64,000 bases of DNA, from positions 83,680 to 147,679 of the forward strand of contig CAUYUJ010005681.1 of the NCBI GenBank assembly GCA_963575745.1, in the 5' to 3' direction. Shown here piece by piece: positions 31,592 through 42,342 of the stretch. A program made the position numbers and the translations under genes. Within the stretch, counting starts at the first letter, position 1. Every line of letters starts with the position of its first letter. Under the pieces are notes generated by a model that was not told the origin of the DNA, made no database searches, and saw only the letters and a program-made list of their open reading frames with translations. Source of the stretch: Prorocentrum cordatum (Eukaryota; Sar; Dinophyceae; Prorocentrales; Prorocentraceae).

Positions 31592-32640
31592 ATGAGCTTG
31601 TTCAGCGTGGCCCTCTTTAGTTTCTGTTTCTTGTCGCTTGTGGGCGCTTTCAAGATTAAGGATGAGCATTTCCTCGCAGATACTACAGTGTTACTGCAAT
31701 CCGTGGCGTCCGCTCAAGAGGAGGCGACCATGGATCAAGCTGACGACTCCGGCGACGACATCCACGTCACGTTTGTTTTGGATTGCCGCCCATTCAATTT
31801 GTGGCAGCATGAGATGCTGTTCAATTCCGCCCGCTTGGTCGGACAGCGTGGCCCCATCACGGCAATCATTTCAGGATGTGCAGATAAGGAAAAGGCCCGT
31901 TTGCAGGAACGCCACGCGGGTTTGAACTTGCCGGCGCAGTATACCCAATATTTTGTCGAGCTATTCAACGACGAGAAATCAATTTGGCTGAGCAAACCAT
32001 TTGGTTTCCAGCAGTGGTACAACACATCAGGGCCAAAGAGGGACGTCGTTGCACTACTGGATCCTGATTTTGTTTTCGTGACCCCTCTAACGGCCAAGCT
32101 GAACACATCAGTTCTTCCTCTCGAGTGGAAAGGAACAGTACCTTCTCGGGTGCAGAAGGGTGTCGTTGTTGCTCAACGATATAACACATTTGCGCCACTT
32201 GGGGATTCCGAGCACTTTCGCCTGTGGGGATTTACTGACGGGGTTCCGGAGGGGGTTAATATGACCGGGGATGATTTCTTGACTTGGGTTTGCAGTGGCA
32301 ACCCGAACGGAGAGTCAGGGTGCAGAGGACTCACAAATTACGAGCTGGGCACCTTTCATGCCAGCGGGGTGCCATACATTGCTCATCGGGACGATTGGGA
32401 TTGGCTTGCGACTGAGTGGACCACCATCACCGAACGCCTGCAGAAGTACGCGCCTAGAGGCTACTTTGTGGACATGTACAGCTGGAGTCTGGCAAACGCT
32501 CACAAAGGCGGCCGCCAGTTCATCCAGCCCAGTCTCATGCTGTCCGACTACCGGCTTCCAGACACTTTGGAGTATTGGGCCGGCGTTGACGGCCTCGCCG
32601 GCTCCAACGTGGACGTGTGCCAGGACGGCCTCGAGGAAAT
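31592..32640 (+). CDS. Secretory glycosyltransferase (HPAT / serine galactosyltransferase type), catalytic exon
   Basis: The frame opens at a TTG (31577), but the first ATG is 31592, giving a signal peptide or signal anchor (MSLFSVALFSFCFLSLVGA). Numbered from the TTG, residues ~62-350 match the hydroxyproline O-arabinosyltransferase / peptidyl-serine galactosyltransferase fold: HVTFVLDCRPFNLWQHEMLF, ITAIISGCADKEKARL, KPFGFQQWY, the DxD-type LLDPDFVFVTPL (DPD 162-164), then PYIAHRDDW and MYSWSLANAH. The enzyme should add a sugar to secreted (glyco)proteins in the ER/Golgi. The expected LHYCQ-containing C-terminal part is missing here and is found 7 kb downstream. The exon end is placed approximately; the frame runs on to 32815, but its last ~55 residues do not fit the family. 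Confidence 0.75.
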
Positions 32641-35600
32641 GTTTCGGCCCGCGCCGCGCCGCCGACCCCTTGGGGGAGAGTCGCTGCTGCTGCTTCTGGC
32701 CGCCCCCTGCCCCTTTGGAAGCGCCTCTGTGGCCGACAGCTGGGCCAGAGCTTGGCCAAGCTTCCAGGCCAGTTGTTCCCCGAGTCGGTTTGGAAAGACT
32801 TCGGGGGACGCATGAGGGAGCAAGAAGAGGAGGGGGAGGATGAGAAAAAAGAGAAGGAGGAGAAGGAGGAGGAGGAGGAGGAGGCGTCTTGGGCGCCTCT
32901 TGGGGCACTCTTGGGGCCTCCTGGGAGCTTCCTGTGGGCCGCTTGGAAGGTTTTGGGAGGCCTTTGGGGGCTTCTTGGGGGCCTCTTTGGCCGTCTTGGG
33001 GCTTTCCTGGCTTGTCTGACGCCGTCGGAAGCCGTCTTGGAGCCTGTCTGAGTCGTCTTGGGGCCCTCTGGGGGCGTAACAGGAGTTCTTAGAGGCCATC
33101 TTGGTCGTCTTGGAGGCCTCTTGGGGCCTCTTAGGCCGTCATGGGGCCATCTTGGAGGCCTCTTGGGCGATCTTTGGGGCCTCTTGCGCCGTCTTGAGCC
33201 GTCTGAATGCCGAGAAGAAGCAAATGCCCAAATCTGTCAAAAACCTTCGAAAATCAATGATTCTGGCCTCTTCGGACTCTCCTGGAGAACGCCTTCGGTG
33301 GAGCTCCCTATGGGGCCACGAACCGTGTGAGGGGTGCGCCAAAATGCGGTGCCGCCATGCGAGCCCTGCCACTGGGGCCTTCGGTGGAGCTCCCTGTGGG
33401 GGATGGAGAGGAGGGAAGAGGGGGGGGCAGCGGGAGGAGAAGGAAGGCAGGAAGGAGGACGCGGGCGCTGTCTCTTCAAAACGAGGACCCAACACCACAG
33501 GATGGTTGGGACAAATTCATGACAAATCAATGATGTTGGCCTTTTCGGGCCTTCCTGGAGGCCCTCTTGGAGGCCTCTTGGGCCGTCTTGGGCCATCTTA
33601 GGGCCATCTTCGGCCGTCTTGGTGGGCTCGTGGCCCGTCCGACGCCGTCGGAAGCCGTTTAGGGGGCCTCTCTGGGCCGACTTGGGGCCTTCTTGGGCGC
33701 TTCGGGGCCGTCTTGGAGGCCATCTTGGGCGTCTTAAAGAACTCCTGGGCCCTCTTGGGGGCCTCTTGGGGCCGTCTTGGGAGCTCTTGGGCCGTTCTGG
33801 GGCCATCTTGGAGGCCTCTTGGGCGATCTTTGGGCGTCTTGGGGGGCTCTTGGGCCGTCTCGGGCCGTCGGGAGGCCGAAAAGAAGCAAATGTCAAAATC
33901 CTTCAAGCAACCGAAGGAAATTCATTGTTTTACTTTTCTGGCCTTCCTGGAGGCCCTCTTGGAGGCCTCTTGGGCCATCTTGGGCCAGCTTCGAGCCAAA
34001 TTCGGCAATCTTGGTGGGTTCCTGGCACGTCTGACGCCGTCGGGAGCCGTCTCGGGCGCCTCTGAACCGGCTTGGGGCCCTCTTGGGGCGCTTCGGGGCC
34101 GTCTTGGAGGCCATCTTGGGCGTCTTGGAGGCCTCTTTGCCCGTCTTGGGGCCCTCTTGGGGCCGTCTTGGGGGCCTCTTGGGCCGTCATGGGAATATCT
34201 TGGAGGCCTCGTGGGCAATATTGGGGCGATCTTGGGGGGCCTCTTGGGCCTTCTTGAGCCGTCGGAATGCCGAGAATAAGCACATGCCAACCAAAATCTT
34301 TCAAAACCTTTGGGAAAGTCAAAATGATTTTGGCATCTTCGGGCCCTCCTGGAGGACCTCTTGGAGGCCTCTTGGGCCGTCTTGGAGGCCTCTGGGGGGC
34401 CTCTTGGGCCGTCTTGGGCCGTCTTGGACTCTCTTGAGCCGTCTTGGAGGCCGTCTCGGACCATCTTGGGGCGAACTTGGAGGCCATCTTGGAGGCCATC
34501 TTGGAGGCCATCTTGGGCCAACGTGGCCATCTTGGCGCCCATCTTGGACCATCTCGGAGGATTTCTTTCCGGATTGATGTCCTTGGCAATCTTTCCGGGT
34601 GGCCGGTGGGACGTGCCGGAGGCCCAGGGGATTTTCTTTTGGAAAAGAACAAGACCAAAAACCGAATGGGTCTAGCACGCCAGGCACCCCTCTGATGAAT
34701 CAACAGGGGGCGGCGGATCGACGACGACTACCGCGAGTCACCGCCGCCCCCTACCTTTTTGGAAGCGCCGATGTGGCCGAACGCTGAGACCAGATCTGCC
34801 AATCTATCGGACCATGTGTTCCCCGAGTCGGTTTGGAAAGCCTTCGGGGAACACGTGGGCATCTTGAAGGTCATCTTGGCCGTCTGGAGGCCATTTTGAC
34901 CCTTTCGGGCCTTCTTGGAGGACGTTTTGGAAGGCTCCTGGGCCGTCTTGGAGGCAATCTTGAGCGTCTTGGAGGCCTCTTGTGCTGTCTTGGAGGCCTC
35001 TTGGAGCAATCTTCAGCCTCTTGGGCGATCTTTGGGGGCACTTGGGCCGTCTCGGGCCGTCGGAAGGCTGAAAAAAGGCGAATGCCACAATCCTTCAAAA
35101 ACTTAAGAGAAATCAATGTTTTTGGCCTTTTCGGGCCTTCCTGGAGGCCCTCTTGGAGGCCTCTTGGGCCGTCTTGGGCCATCTTAGGGCCATCTTCGGC
35201 CATCTTGGTGGGCTCCTGGCCCGTCTGACGCCGTCGGAAGCCGTTTGGGAGGCCTCTCTGGGCCGACTTGGGGCCCTCTTGGAATGCTCCAGGGCCGTCT
35301 TGGAGGCCATCTTGGGCTTCTTGGGGGCCTCTTGGCCCGTGTTGGGGGCCTCTTGGGGCCGACTTGGGGACTTCTTGGGCGCTTCGGGGCCGTCTTGGAG
35401 GCCATCTTGGGCGTCTTAAAGAACTCCTGGGCCGTCTTGGGGGCCTCTTGGGGCCGTCTTGGGGGCCTCTTGGGCCGTTCTGGGGCCTTGGAGGCCTCTT
35501 GGGCGATCTTTGGGCGGTCTTTGGGGGCTCTTGGGCCGTCTCGGGCTGTCGGAAGTCCGAAAAGAAGCAAATGTCAAAATCCTGTAACAACCTGAAGAAA

Positions 35601-38600
35601 ATCAGTGTTGTTTGCCTTTTCGGGCCCTCCTGGAGGCCCTCTTGGAGGCCTCTTGGGCCGTCTTGGGCCAGCTTCGAGTTAATTTCGGCCATCTTGGTGG
35701 GCTCCTGGCCCGTCTGACGCCATCGGAAGCCGTTTGGGGGGCCTCTCTGAACCTGCTTGGGGCCCTCTTGGGGCGTTTCGGGGCCGTCTTGGAGGCCATC
35801 TTGGGCGTCTTGGAGGCCTCTTGGCCCGTCTTGGGGCCCTCTTGGGGCCGTCTTGGGGGCCTCTTGGGCCGTCATGGGGCCATCTTGGAGGCCTCGTGGG
35901 CAATCTTGGGGCGGTCTTGGGGACCTCTTGGGCCGTCTTGAGCCGTCGGAGTGCCGAGAAGAAGCAAATGCCCAAATCCTTCAAAAACCTTTAGGCAAAT
36001 CAATAATTTTGGCCTCTTCGGACCCTTCTGGAGGGCCTTTTGGAGGTCTCCTAGGTCGTGTTGGGCTGTCTTGGAGGCTTCTCGGGCGACCTTGGAGGAC
36101 CTCTTGGAGGCCTCTTGGGCCGTCTTGGAGGCCGTCAAGGAGCATCTTGGGCGGACTTGGAGGCCATCTTGGACCATCTTGGAGGGCATCTTGGGCCAAC
36201 GTGGCCATCTTGGAGGCCATCTTGGACCATCTCGGAGGATTTCTTTCCGGATTGATGTCCTTGGCGATCTTTCCGGGTGGTTGGCGGGACGCGCCAGAGG
36301 CCCAGGGGAGGAGGAGGAGGAGGAGGAGGAGGAGGAGGAGGAGGAGGAGGAGGAGGAGGAGGAGGAGGAGGCTCTGTTGGAAAAGAACAACACCAAAAAC
36401 CGAAAGGGTCTAGCACGCTGGGCGCCCCTGTGATGAATCAACAGGGGGCGGCGGATCGAAGACGCCTACGGCGAGTCACCGCCGCCCCCTGCCATTTCGG
36501 AAGCGCCGATGTGGCCGAGAGTTGGGCTAGACCATGAGTTCCCCGAGTCGGTTTGGAAAGCCTTCGGGAAACATTTGGGGGAGAATGAACACAAGGAGGA
36601 AGAGGAAGAGTAAGAGTAGGAGGAGGAGGAGGAGACTTCTTGGGAGCCTCTTGGGGCACTCTTAGGGTCTGCTGGGAGCTTCCAGGAGGCCTCTTGGGGA
36701 CCTTCTTGGGCCTGCTGGGGGCCTTTGGGGGCTTCTTGGGGGCCTCTCTGGCCGTCTTAGGGCTTTCCTGGCCCGTCTGGCGCCGTCGGAAGCCGTCTTG
36801 AGGGCCTCTCTGAACCGACTTGGGGCGCCTCAGGGCCGTCTTGGAGGCCATCTTGGGCGTCTTTGGGGCCTCTTGGGCCGTCTTGGGGCCTTCTTAGCGC
36901 CCTCTTGGGGGCCTCTTGGGCTGTCATGGGGCCATCTTGGAGGGCTCTTGGGCGCTCTTGGGGCGATGTTGGGGGCCTCTGGGTACGTCTTGGGTCGTCG
37001 GACAGCTGTAGAGAAGAAGATGCAACAATCCTTCAAACACGTAAGGATAATCAGTGATTTCGGCACTTTCGGGCCTTCCTGGAGGGCGTCTTGGAGGTCT
37101 CTTGGGCCGTCTTGGGGGCCTCTTGTGCCGTCTTGGGGGCCATTTTGGCAATCTTTGGCCATCTTGGGGGTATCTTGGGCAGTCTTGGAAACTTCTTGGG
37201 GCCATCTTAGGCTCTCTTGGGGCCATCTTCTCCGTCTTGGGCGAACTTGGATGCCATCTTGGGTCATATTGGCCGTCTTGGAGGCGGCGTTGTGCAGATT
37301 TCTGGTCGTCTTGGGTACGGTCGCGGGACGGGCCGAAGCCCCAGGGGGAGTTCTTTTGGGAAAAGAACCAAAACCAAAACCGAAACGGTCTAGCATGCCA
37401 GGCACCCTTGTGATGAACCGAAGACGCCTACGGCGAATCACCGCCGCCCACTGCCTTTTTGGAAGCGCCTATGTGGCCGAACGTTGAGGCCAGACCTGCC
37501 AAGCTATCGGACCATGTGTTCCCCGAATCGGTTTGGAAAGCTTTCGGGGAACACGTGGGCATCTTGAAGGTCATCTTGGTCGTCTGGAGGCCATTTTGAC
37601 CCTTTTTCGGGCCTTCTTGGAGGACGTCTTGGAGGGCTCCTGGGCCGTCTTGGAGGCCATCTTGAGCGTCTTGGAGGCTTCTTGGGCCATCTTGGGGGCC
37701 TCTTGGGGCCGTCTTGGGCCTCTTGGGCGATTTTGGGGGACACTTGGGGGCCGTCTCGGGCCGTCGGAAGGCCGAACAAAAAGCAAATGCCACAATCCTT
37801 CAAAAACTTAAGAGAAATAACTGATTTTGGCGTTTTCGGGCCTTCCTGGAGGCCCTCTTGGAGGCCTCTTGGGCCATCTTAGGGCCATCTTCGGCCGTCT
37901 TGGTGGGCTCCTGGCCCGTCTGACGCCGTCGGAAGCCGTTTGGGGGGCCTCTTTGGGCCGACTTGGGGCCCTCTTGGAATGCTCCAGGGCCGTCTTGGAG
38001 GCCATCTTGGGCGTCTCAAAGGCCTCCTGGGCCGTCTTGGGGGCCTCTTGGGGCCGTCTTGGGGGCCTCTTGGCCTGTTCTGGGGCCATCTTGGAGGCCT
38101 CTTGGGCGATCTTTGGGCGATTTTTGGGGGCTCTTGGGCCGTCTCGGGCCGTCGGAAGGCCGAAAAGAAGCAAATGCCAAAATCCTTAAAAAACCTTAGG
38201 AACACTTTTTTTGTTTGCCTTTTCTTTCCTTCCTGGATGCCCTCTTGGAGGCCTCTTGGGCCGTCTTGGGCCAGCTTCGAGCCAACTTCGGCCATCTTGG
38301 TGGGCTCCTGGCCCGTCTGACGCCGTCGGGAGCCGTCTTGGGGGCCTCTCTGAACCTGCTTGGGGCCCTCTTGGGGCGTTTCGGGGCCGTCTTAGAGGCC
38401 ATCTTGGGCGTGTTGGAGGCCTCTTGGCCCGTCTTGGGGCCCTCTTGGGGCCCTCTTGGGGGCCTCTTGGGCTGTCATGGGGTCATCTTGGAGGGCTCTT
38501 GGGCGCTCTTGGGGCGATGTTGGGGGCCTCTGGGTCCGTCTTGGACAGCGGGAAGGCTCAAGCGAAGCATATGTCAAAATCATGTTAAAAACCAGTGGAA

Positions 38601-39733
38601 AAAAACACTGATGTTTGCCTCTTCGGGCTCTCCTGGGGGACTTCTTGGCAGCCTCTTGGGCCATGTTGAGGCCATCTTGGAGCCATCTTGGCCCGTGCTG
38701 AAGCTTCTTGAACGATTTAGAAGGCATCGTGGACCCTCTTGTGCCGTCTTGGAGGCCATCTCGGACCATCTTGGGCGAACTTGGAGGCCATCCTGGGCCA
38801 TCTTGGCCGTCTTGGAGGCCAACCTGGGGCAACAAAGGCGTCGACGGATGCGCTTTGAGATCCTTCCCGGGACCCCGGCGGGACGCGCCGGAGCCCCAGG
38901 GGGAGTTCTTTTGGAAGAGAACCAAAACCAAAGCCGAAATCATCTAGCACGCCGGGCACCCTTGCAATGAATCGACAGGGGGCGGCGGATCAACAGGGGG
39001 CGGCGGATCAACAGGGGGCGGCGGATCGACAGAGGCCAATGGATGTTCGTTGGGATCTCGTGGAAAGCATCTCGGGGGCCTGCCCGAGGCAGTTTGGAGA
39101 CCTCTGGGGGGCTGTTTTGGGGGGCCTCTCTTCGGCCTCTTGGGAGTCTTTGGGGGGCCTCTTGGGGCCTCCCGAGGGCCTCTTGGGGCGAAAACTGGAA
39201 TTTTCGGTTCGTGGTCCCCTTCTTGGGCCCCTCTTGGGGACCTCTTGGAGCCGTCTGGGCTGTCGTGAGGCCCTGTTTGGCCGTCTTAGGGCCTTCTTGG
39301 GGGCCTCTTGGGCCGTCTCGGGGCGGTCTTGGGGGCCTCTTGGGCCGTCTATGAGCGTCGGAAGCCCGAAAAGGCGACAACACCAAAAACTTTGGAAAAA
39401 CAAATGACAATCAACGATGTTGGCCTCTTGGGGCCCTCTTGGGCGGTCTCTTCGAAGTCTTTTGAGGCGTCTGGAGGCCATCTTGGGCGTCTTGGGATGA
39501 TGTTTCGGCGACTCGGGGCCGTCTTGGAATGTCTTGGAGGTCTCTTGGGGCCCTCGTGGCCCGTTTTGAGGGACTCCCACCGGCAAAATTTCTGGAGCAG
39601 AGTACACCCCCCGACAGGCCAGGCCGGCCCGGGTAGACCCCGCCCCTCCAGATCGACCTGACCGGGCTCCCGGGGGAGGGGTTTGGAGAGTGGGGAGCAT
39701 CTCACGCGCTGATGAACCCCAAGGGGTCGGCAG
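32641..39733 (+). repeat. ~7-kb putative intron filled with phased CTTGG repeats
   Basis: Almost wholly composed of 9-12-bp units such as CTTGGGCCGT, CTTGGAGGCCT and CTTGGGGGCCT in one orientation. AT-rich islands with words like GAAGCAAATGCCAAAATCCT lie at about 33225, 33895, 34285, 35085, 35575, 35975, 37030, 37785, 38180, 38575 and 39385. It also contains four copies of an exon-like fragment, and GAG/GGA runs at 32822-32883 and 36307-36371. It is read as an intron because the protein family resumes in the same orientation at 39734. The donor could not be fixed. Confidence 0.6.
34673..34870 (+). repeat. Dispersed exon-like fragment (one of four copies)
   Basis: The segment has TCTAGCACGCCAGGCACCCC, GATGAATCAACAGGGGGCGG, TTTGGAAGCGCC and TTCCCCGAGTCGGTTTGGAA. 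Full or partial copies lie at about 32695-32815, 36410-36570 and 37390-37560, and the front part only at 38940-39040. All copies can be read as FPESVWK(A/D)FG in one frame, but no longer ORF is shared. In the 34.7 and 36.4 kb copies AGGGGGCGGCGG and CCGCCGCCCCCT form a 12-bp inverted repeat (34705-34716 with 34741-34752; 36443-36454 with 36479-36490). At 38975-39025 the left arm is present three times in tandem. Confidence 0.7.
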
Positions 39734-40431
39734 ATATTGCCGAAGGTGCGTCACCAGATCCCGAGTTTCATTCACTACTGCCAGACCGTACGCGCTCCTT
39801 GGGACAGCTTCAAGATTCAAGACAACGGCGCCCTCTTCAGCAAGTACTGGTTTGACTGGGGCCTTGAGTCTGGCGAGCCTCACATGCTGGAGCGCTGCGA
39901 GCAGACAGAGAGGTCGCCTCTGGTGGGCCCTTTTCCAGCGCTCAGGTGATCAAGTCGGCGGCCCCGAGGCTGAACGAGTCCATGACGACAGTCGAGCGGC
40001 GGGCGCGCTTCCTGGGGTGCGTGGTGAAGGCGTTCCTGAGAAGCGCCGTGCAGGCCGCCTGCCCAGGGCAGCCGCTTGCCAAGGACGTGCTCGAGGAGAG
40101 GGATATGGACGATATTGCCAAGCGCATTCCCGTGATGGATCTGATGATGAGCCCGCTCGTTCAGGCCTTGCGGCGGCACCCCGATTATTCTGGCCAGTAT
40201 CTGGTGAAGGACGAGTACCTGGGCGAGATATCCATCGGCGACCCACAGGGCAACGGCAAAAGCGTCATCATGAGAGTGACGAAAGACAGCTCAGGGAGCC
40301 CAACACTTCAGACAGTTGCGGAGGAGCTGGTGTCTTGGAACATCTCGCAGGAGGAGGCATCCAAGATCTTCGAGGACGCAACAGGGGCTCATGCGAGGAG
40401 CAACGCTATCATGCAGTCTCCGGGCCCCTAG
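39734..40431 (+). CDS. Glycosyltransferase C-terminal exon(s)
   Basis: After an acceptor-like GGCAG at 39729-39733 the frame reads ILPKVRHQIPSFIHYCQTVR, then FSKYWFD, the HYCQ region expected near the C-terminus of the arabinosyl/galactosyltransferase family. Around 39920-39945 the protein-like frame shifts by one (PLVGPFPAL, then KSAAPRLNESMTTVERRARF, LGCVVKAFLRSAVQAACPG). The latter fits the family's final helix and Cys. Coding ends at TAG 40429-40431 after about 120 further residues of unidentified sequence (VMDLMMSPLVQALRRH, TLQTVAEELVSWNISQEEAS). The 1-base shift is a small indel or sequence error; no intron fits there. Confidence 0.6.
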
Positions 40432-41639
40432 CTGCCGCAGATGCTCTCCAAACCGCCAGTGCCGTAGCGAACCAAGCGGACAGGGCGTCGGTGCAGCCCT
40501 GGCGCATCGAAGCTGCTCTCGCTGGTCGCGAGCTCCGCTTAGGCCACAGCTTGCCAGGCTGTTCCCCAAGCCTTGGGTTCCAGCCAGCGGCTGGTGCCGT
40601 CGTGCTGTCTGCTAGCTCTGCTGTGGCGTGAGTCCATCCCCAACCGTGCGGTGGATATGGACAGATCTCCACCTCGCACCCCTGCTCCTCCCCCCCTGAG
40701 ACAGCCAAGGCTTCCCACTGGCCTCCATCAGCCTCGGATGGGATGAAGATGATGGGTCCTTTGGGCTACCCTGGGCTGCGTACAGAAACGGCAGCGGGCG
40801 GCGAAAGGTGCACGCAGCAACAAAGAGAGAGAGAGAGAGAGAGAAAAAAAAAAAAGTAAGAAGAATAATAAGAAAACTAAGAAGAGAAAGAGAGAGAGAG
40901 CAGGACTGGTCTGAGGTGGATGCTGACAAGAACATCCCCGCTCTCCATGGAGGGTCTCTTCTGCCAGGGCTCGGCCCAGGCGGTGTTTTGGCGATTCCGT
41001 GGGCCGTGCTCCTCTCGACTCCGTGGCGCAGCAAAGGCGGGACGAAGACAACACGACGGAGGGCGACTACAACACGACCACACACACACAAACAGCAAAC
41101 AAAGCACTGCTGAGGCCGAGCCTCGCCCTCTGCCGCCTGCCTGGCCGCCTGCCCCCCTATGGAGGGGCGCGGCCGCCAGGAGCTGTGCCCCGCGCCGCCG
41201 CGGCCGCCTTGGCTCGAGCCCTTCCTGGCCCCTCCTCCAGCCTCCTCCGCCCTCCTCCTCCTCCTCCTCCTCTTATTCCTCCTCCCTCCTCCTGCTCCTG
41301 CTCCTCCTCCTCCTCCTCCTCCTCCTCCTCCTCCTCCTCCTCCTGCTCCTGCTCCTCCTCCTCCTGCTCCTCCTCCTCCTCCTCCTCCTCCTCCTGCTTC
41401 TCCTCTCCGCCGGGCGTTCGATGCGCCTCGCGCGGCACGCATGGCTGCCGTGCCGCCCCCCGCGGGCCCCCCGCGGCAGGTGCGGACGCCCCCGAGGCGC
41501 CCCCCGCGGGGCCGCTCGGCCACTGGTGCCGCGGGCCGCCCGCGGCGCAGCCGCCCCCGCAGGCGCCCGCTCCCGCGGCGCCCGCCCCCGCGCCCGGCCG
41601 CCCCCTCCGCTGCGCCCGCTCGGGCCAGGGCGGCGCCGC
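40432..41639. other. Intergenic, with (GA)n and (CCT)n tracts
   Basis: GA-rich tract at about 40826-40900 and CCT/CTC tract at about 41240-41400. No gene is supported between the glycosyltransferase end and the hydrolase domain, although the hydrolase frame is open from 40999 through the CCT tract as poly-Ser/Pro. Confidence 0.6.
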
Positions 41640-42342
41640 GGGCGCGGAGGCCTCGGTGGCCCTCTGGGCAGACTCGACGTACGGGTGCCTCGAGGCGGGC
41701 CAGGTGATGGGGCTCGCCGCGGACATGGGCTTCCCGCTGGCCAGCTTCACGTGCACGTACGGTGCCGGCCTGGCCACGCGCGGGGACGAGAGCGCCTGTG
41801 CGGCGAGGTCTGCCGCGCGGGTCGTCGTCATAGAGATGGGCTACAATGACGACAGCGGCCTCTCGGCAGATGAGGCTGCCAAGCGCATGCGCAAGCAGGA
41901 TTGGTTCGCGACCCTGTCCAAGGACGCGACGGCTGTGGAGCGCGTCATCTTCATTGCACAGCCAGGATATCGACAGGTGGCAGGAGCTGCACGCAAGAGA
42001 AAGAAGAGTGCATCGTCGTTCGTTTCAGGCCAGCTCATTGAGGGGTCCACATGGACGACCAATGCAGCAAAGCTTGTCCGCGAGGAGTTGGGTATCGAAG
42101 CAATTGTATTCGATGCGCCAGCGGAGGAAATATATGCTGGTTTCATCCGTGATGAAGCGGGGACTCTCTGGCAGGACAAAACTAAATGTCGTTTCTACTC
42201 GAGCCACGGTATCGAATACAGCGAGGACGGTTCACCAGCATTGTGGTGTGACGCTCAGCACCCTAGCGCCTCTGGAGCTGAGGCACACTTCCGGCTGTTG
42301 GCGGAGGCTTTGAAGAAGCGGTTCGGCGACTTTTCTGATTAG
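41640..42342 (+). CDS. SGNH/GDSL-like hydrolase, 5' end uncertain
   Basis: Frame +1 ending at TAG 42340-42342. SGNH-type blocks occur in order: block I-like VALWADSTYGCLEAG (Ser in place of the usual GDS serine), VVVIEMGYNDDSG (Gly-x-Asn block III), and near the end WCDAQHPSASGAEAHFRLLA (block V Asp-x-x-His). Block II Gly may be in the FTCTYGAGLATRG stretch. The family contains esterases and lipases acting on acylated substrates, including acetylated polysaccharides; the substrate is unknown. No ATG precedes block I within the frame for hundreds of bases (the next, at 41706, is too late), so the start must lie in an upstream exon or the poly-Ser/Pro lead-in is translated. It lies downstream of the glycosyltransferase on the same strand. 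Confidence 0.6.

Noticed and set aside
32548-39410. Many long frames on both strands (Gly-Leu-Leu-Gly-Pro-Ser-Trp or Pro-Arg-Arg-Pro-Lys repeats)
   Set aside because: The 21-bp double unit keeps several frames open at once, copies differ by indels that change frame freely, and no domain is present.
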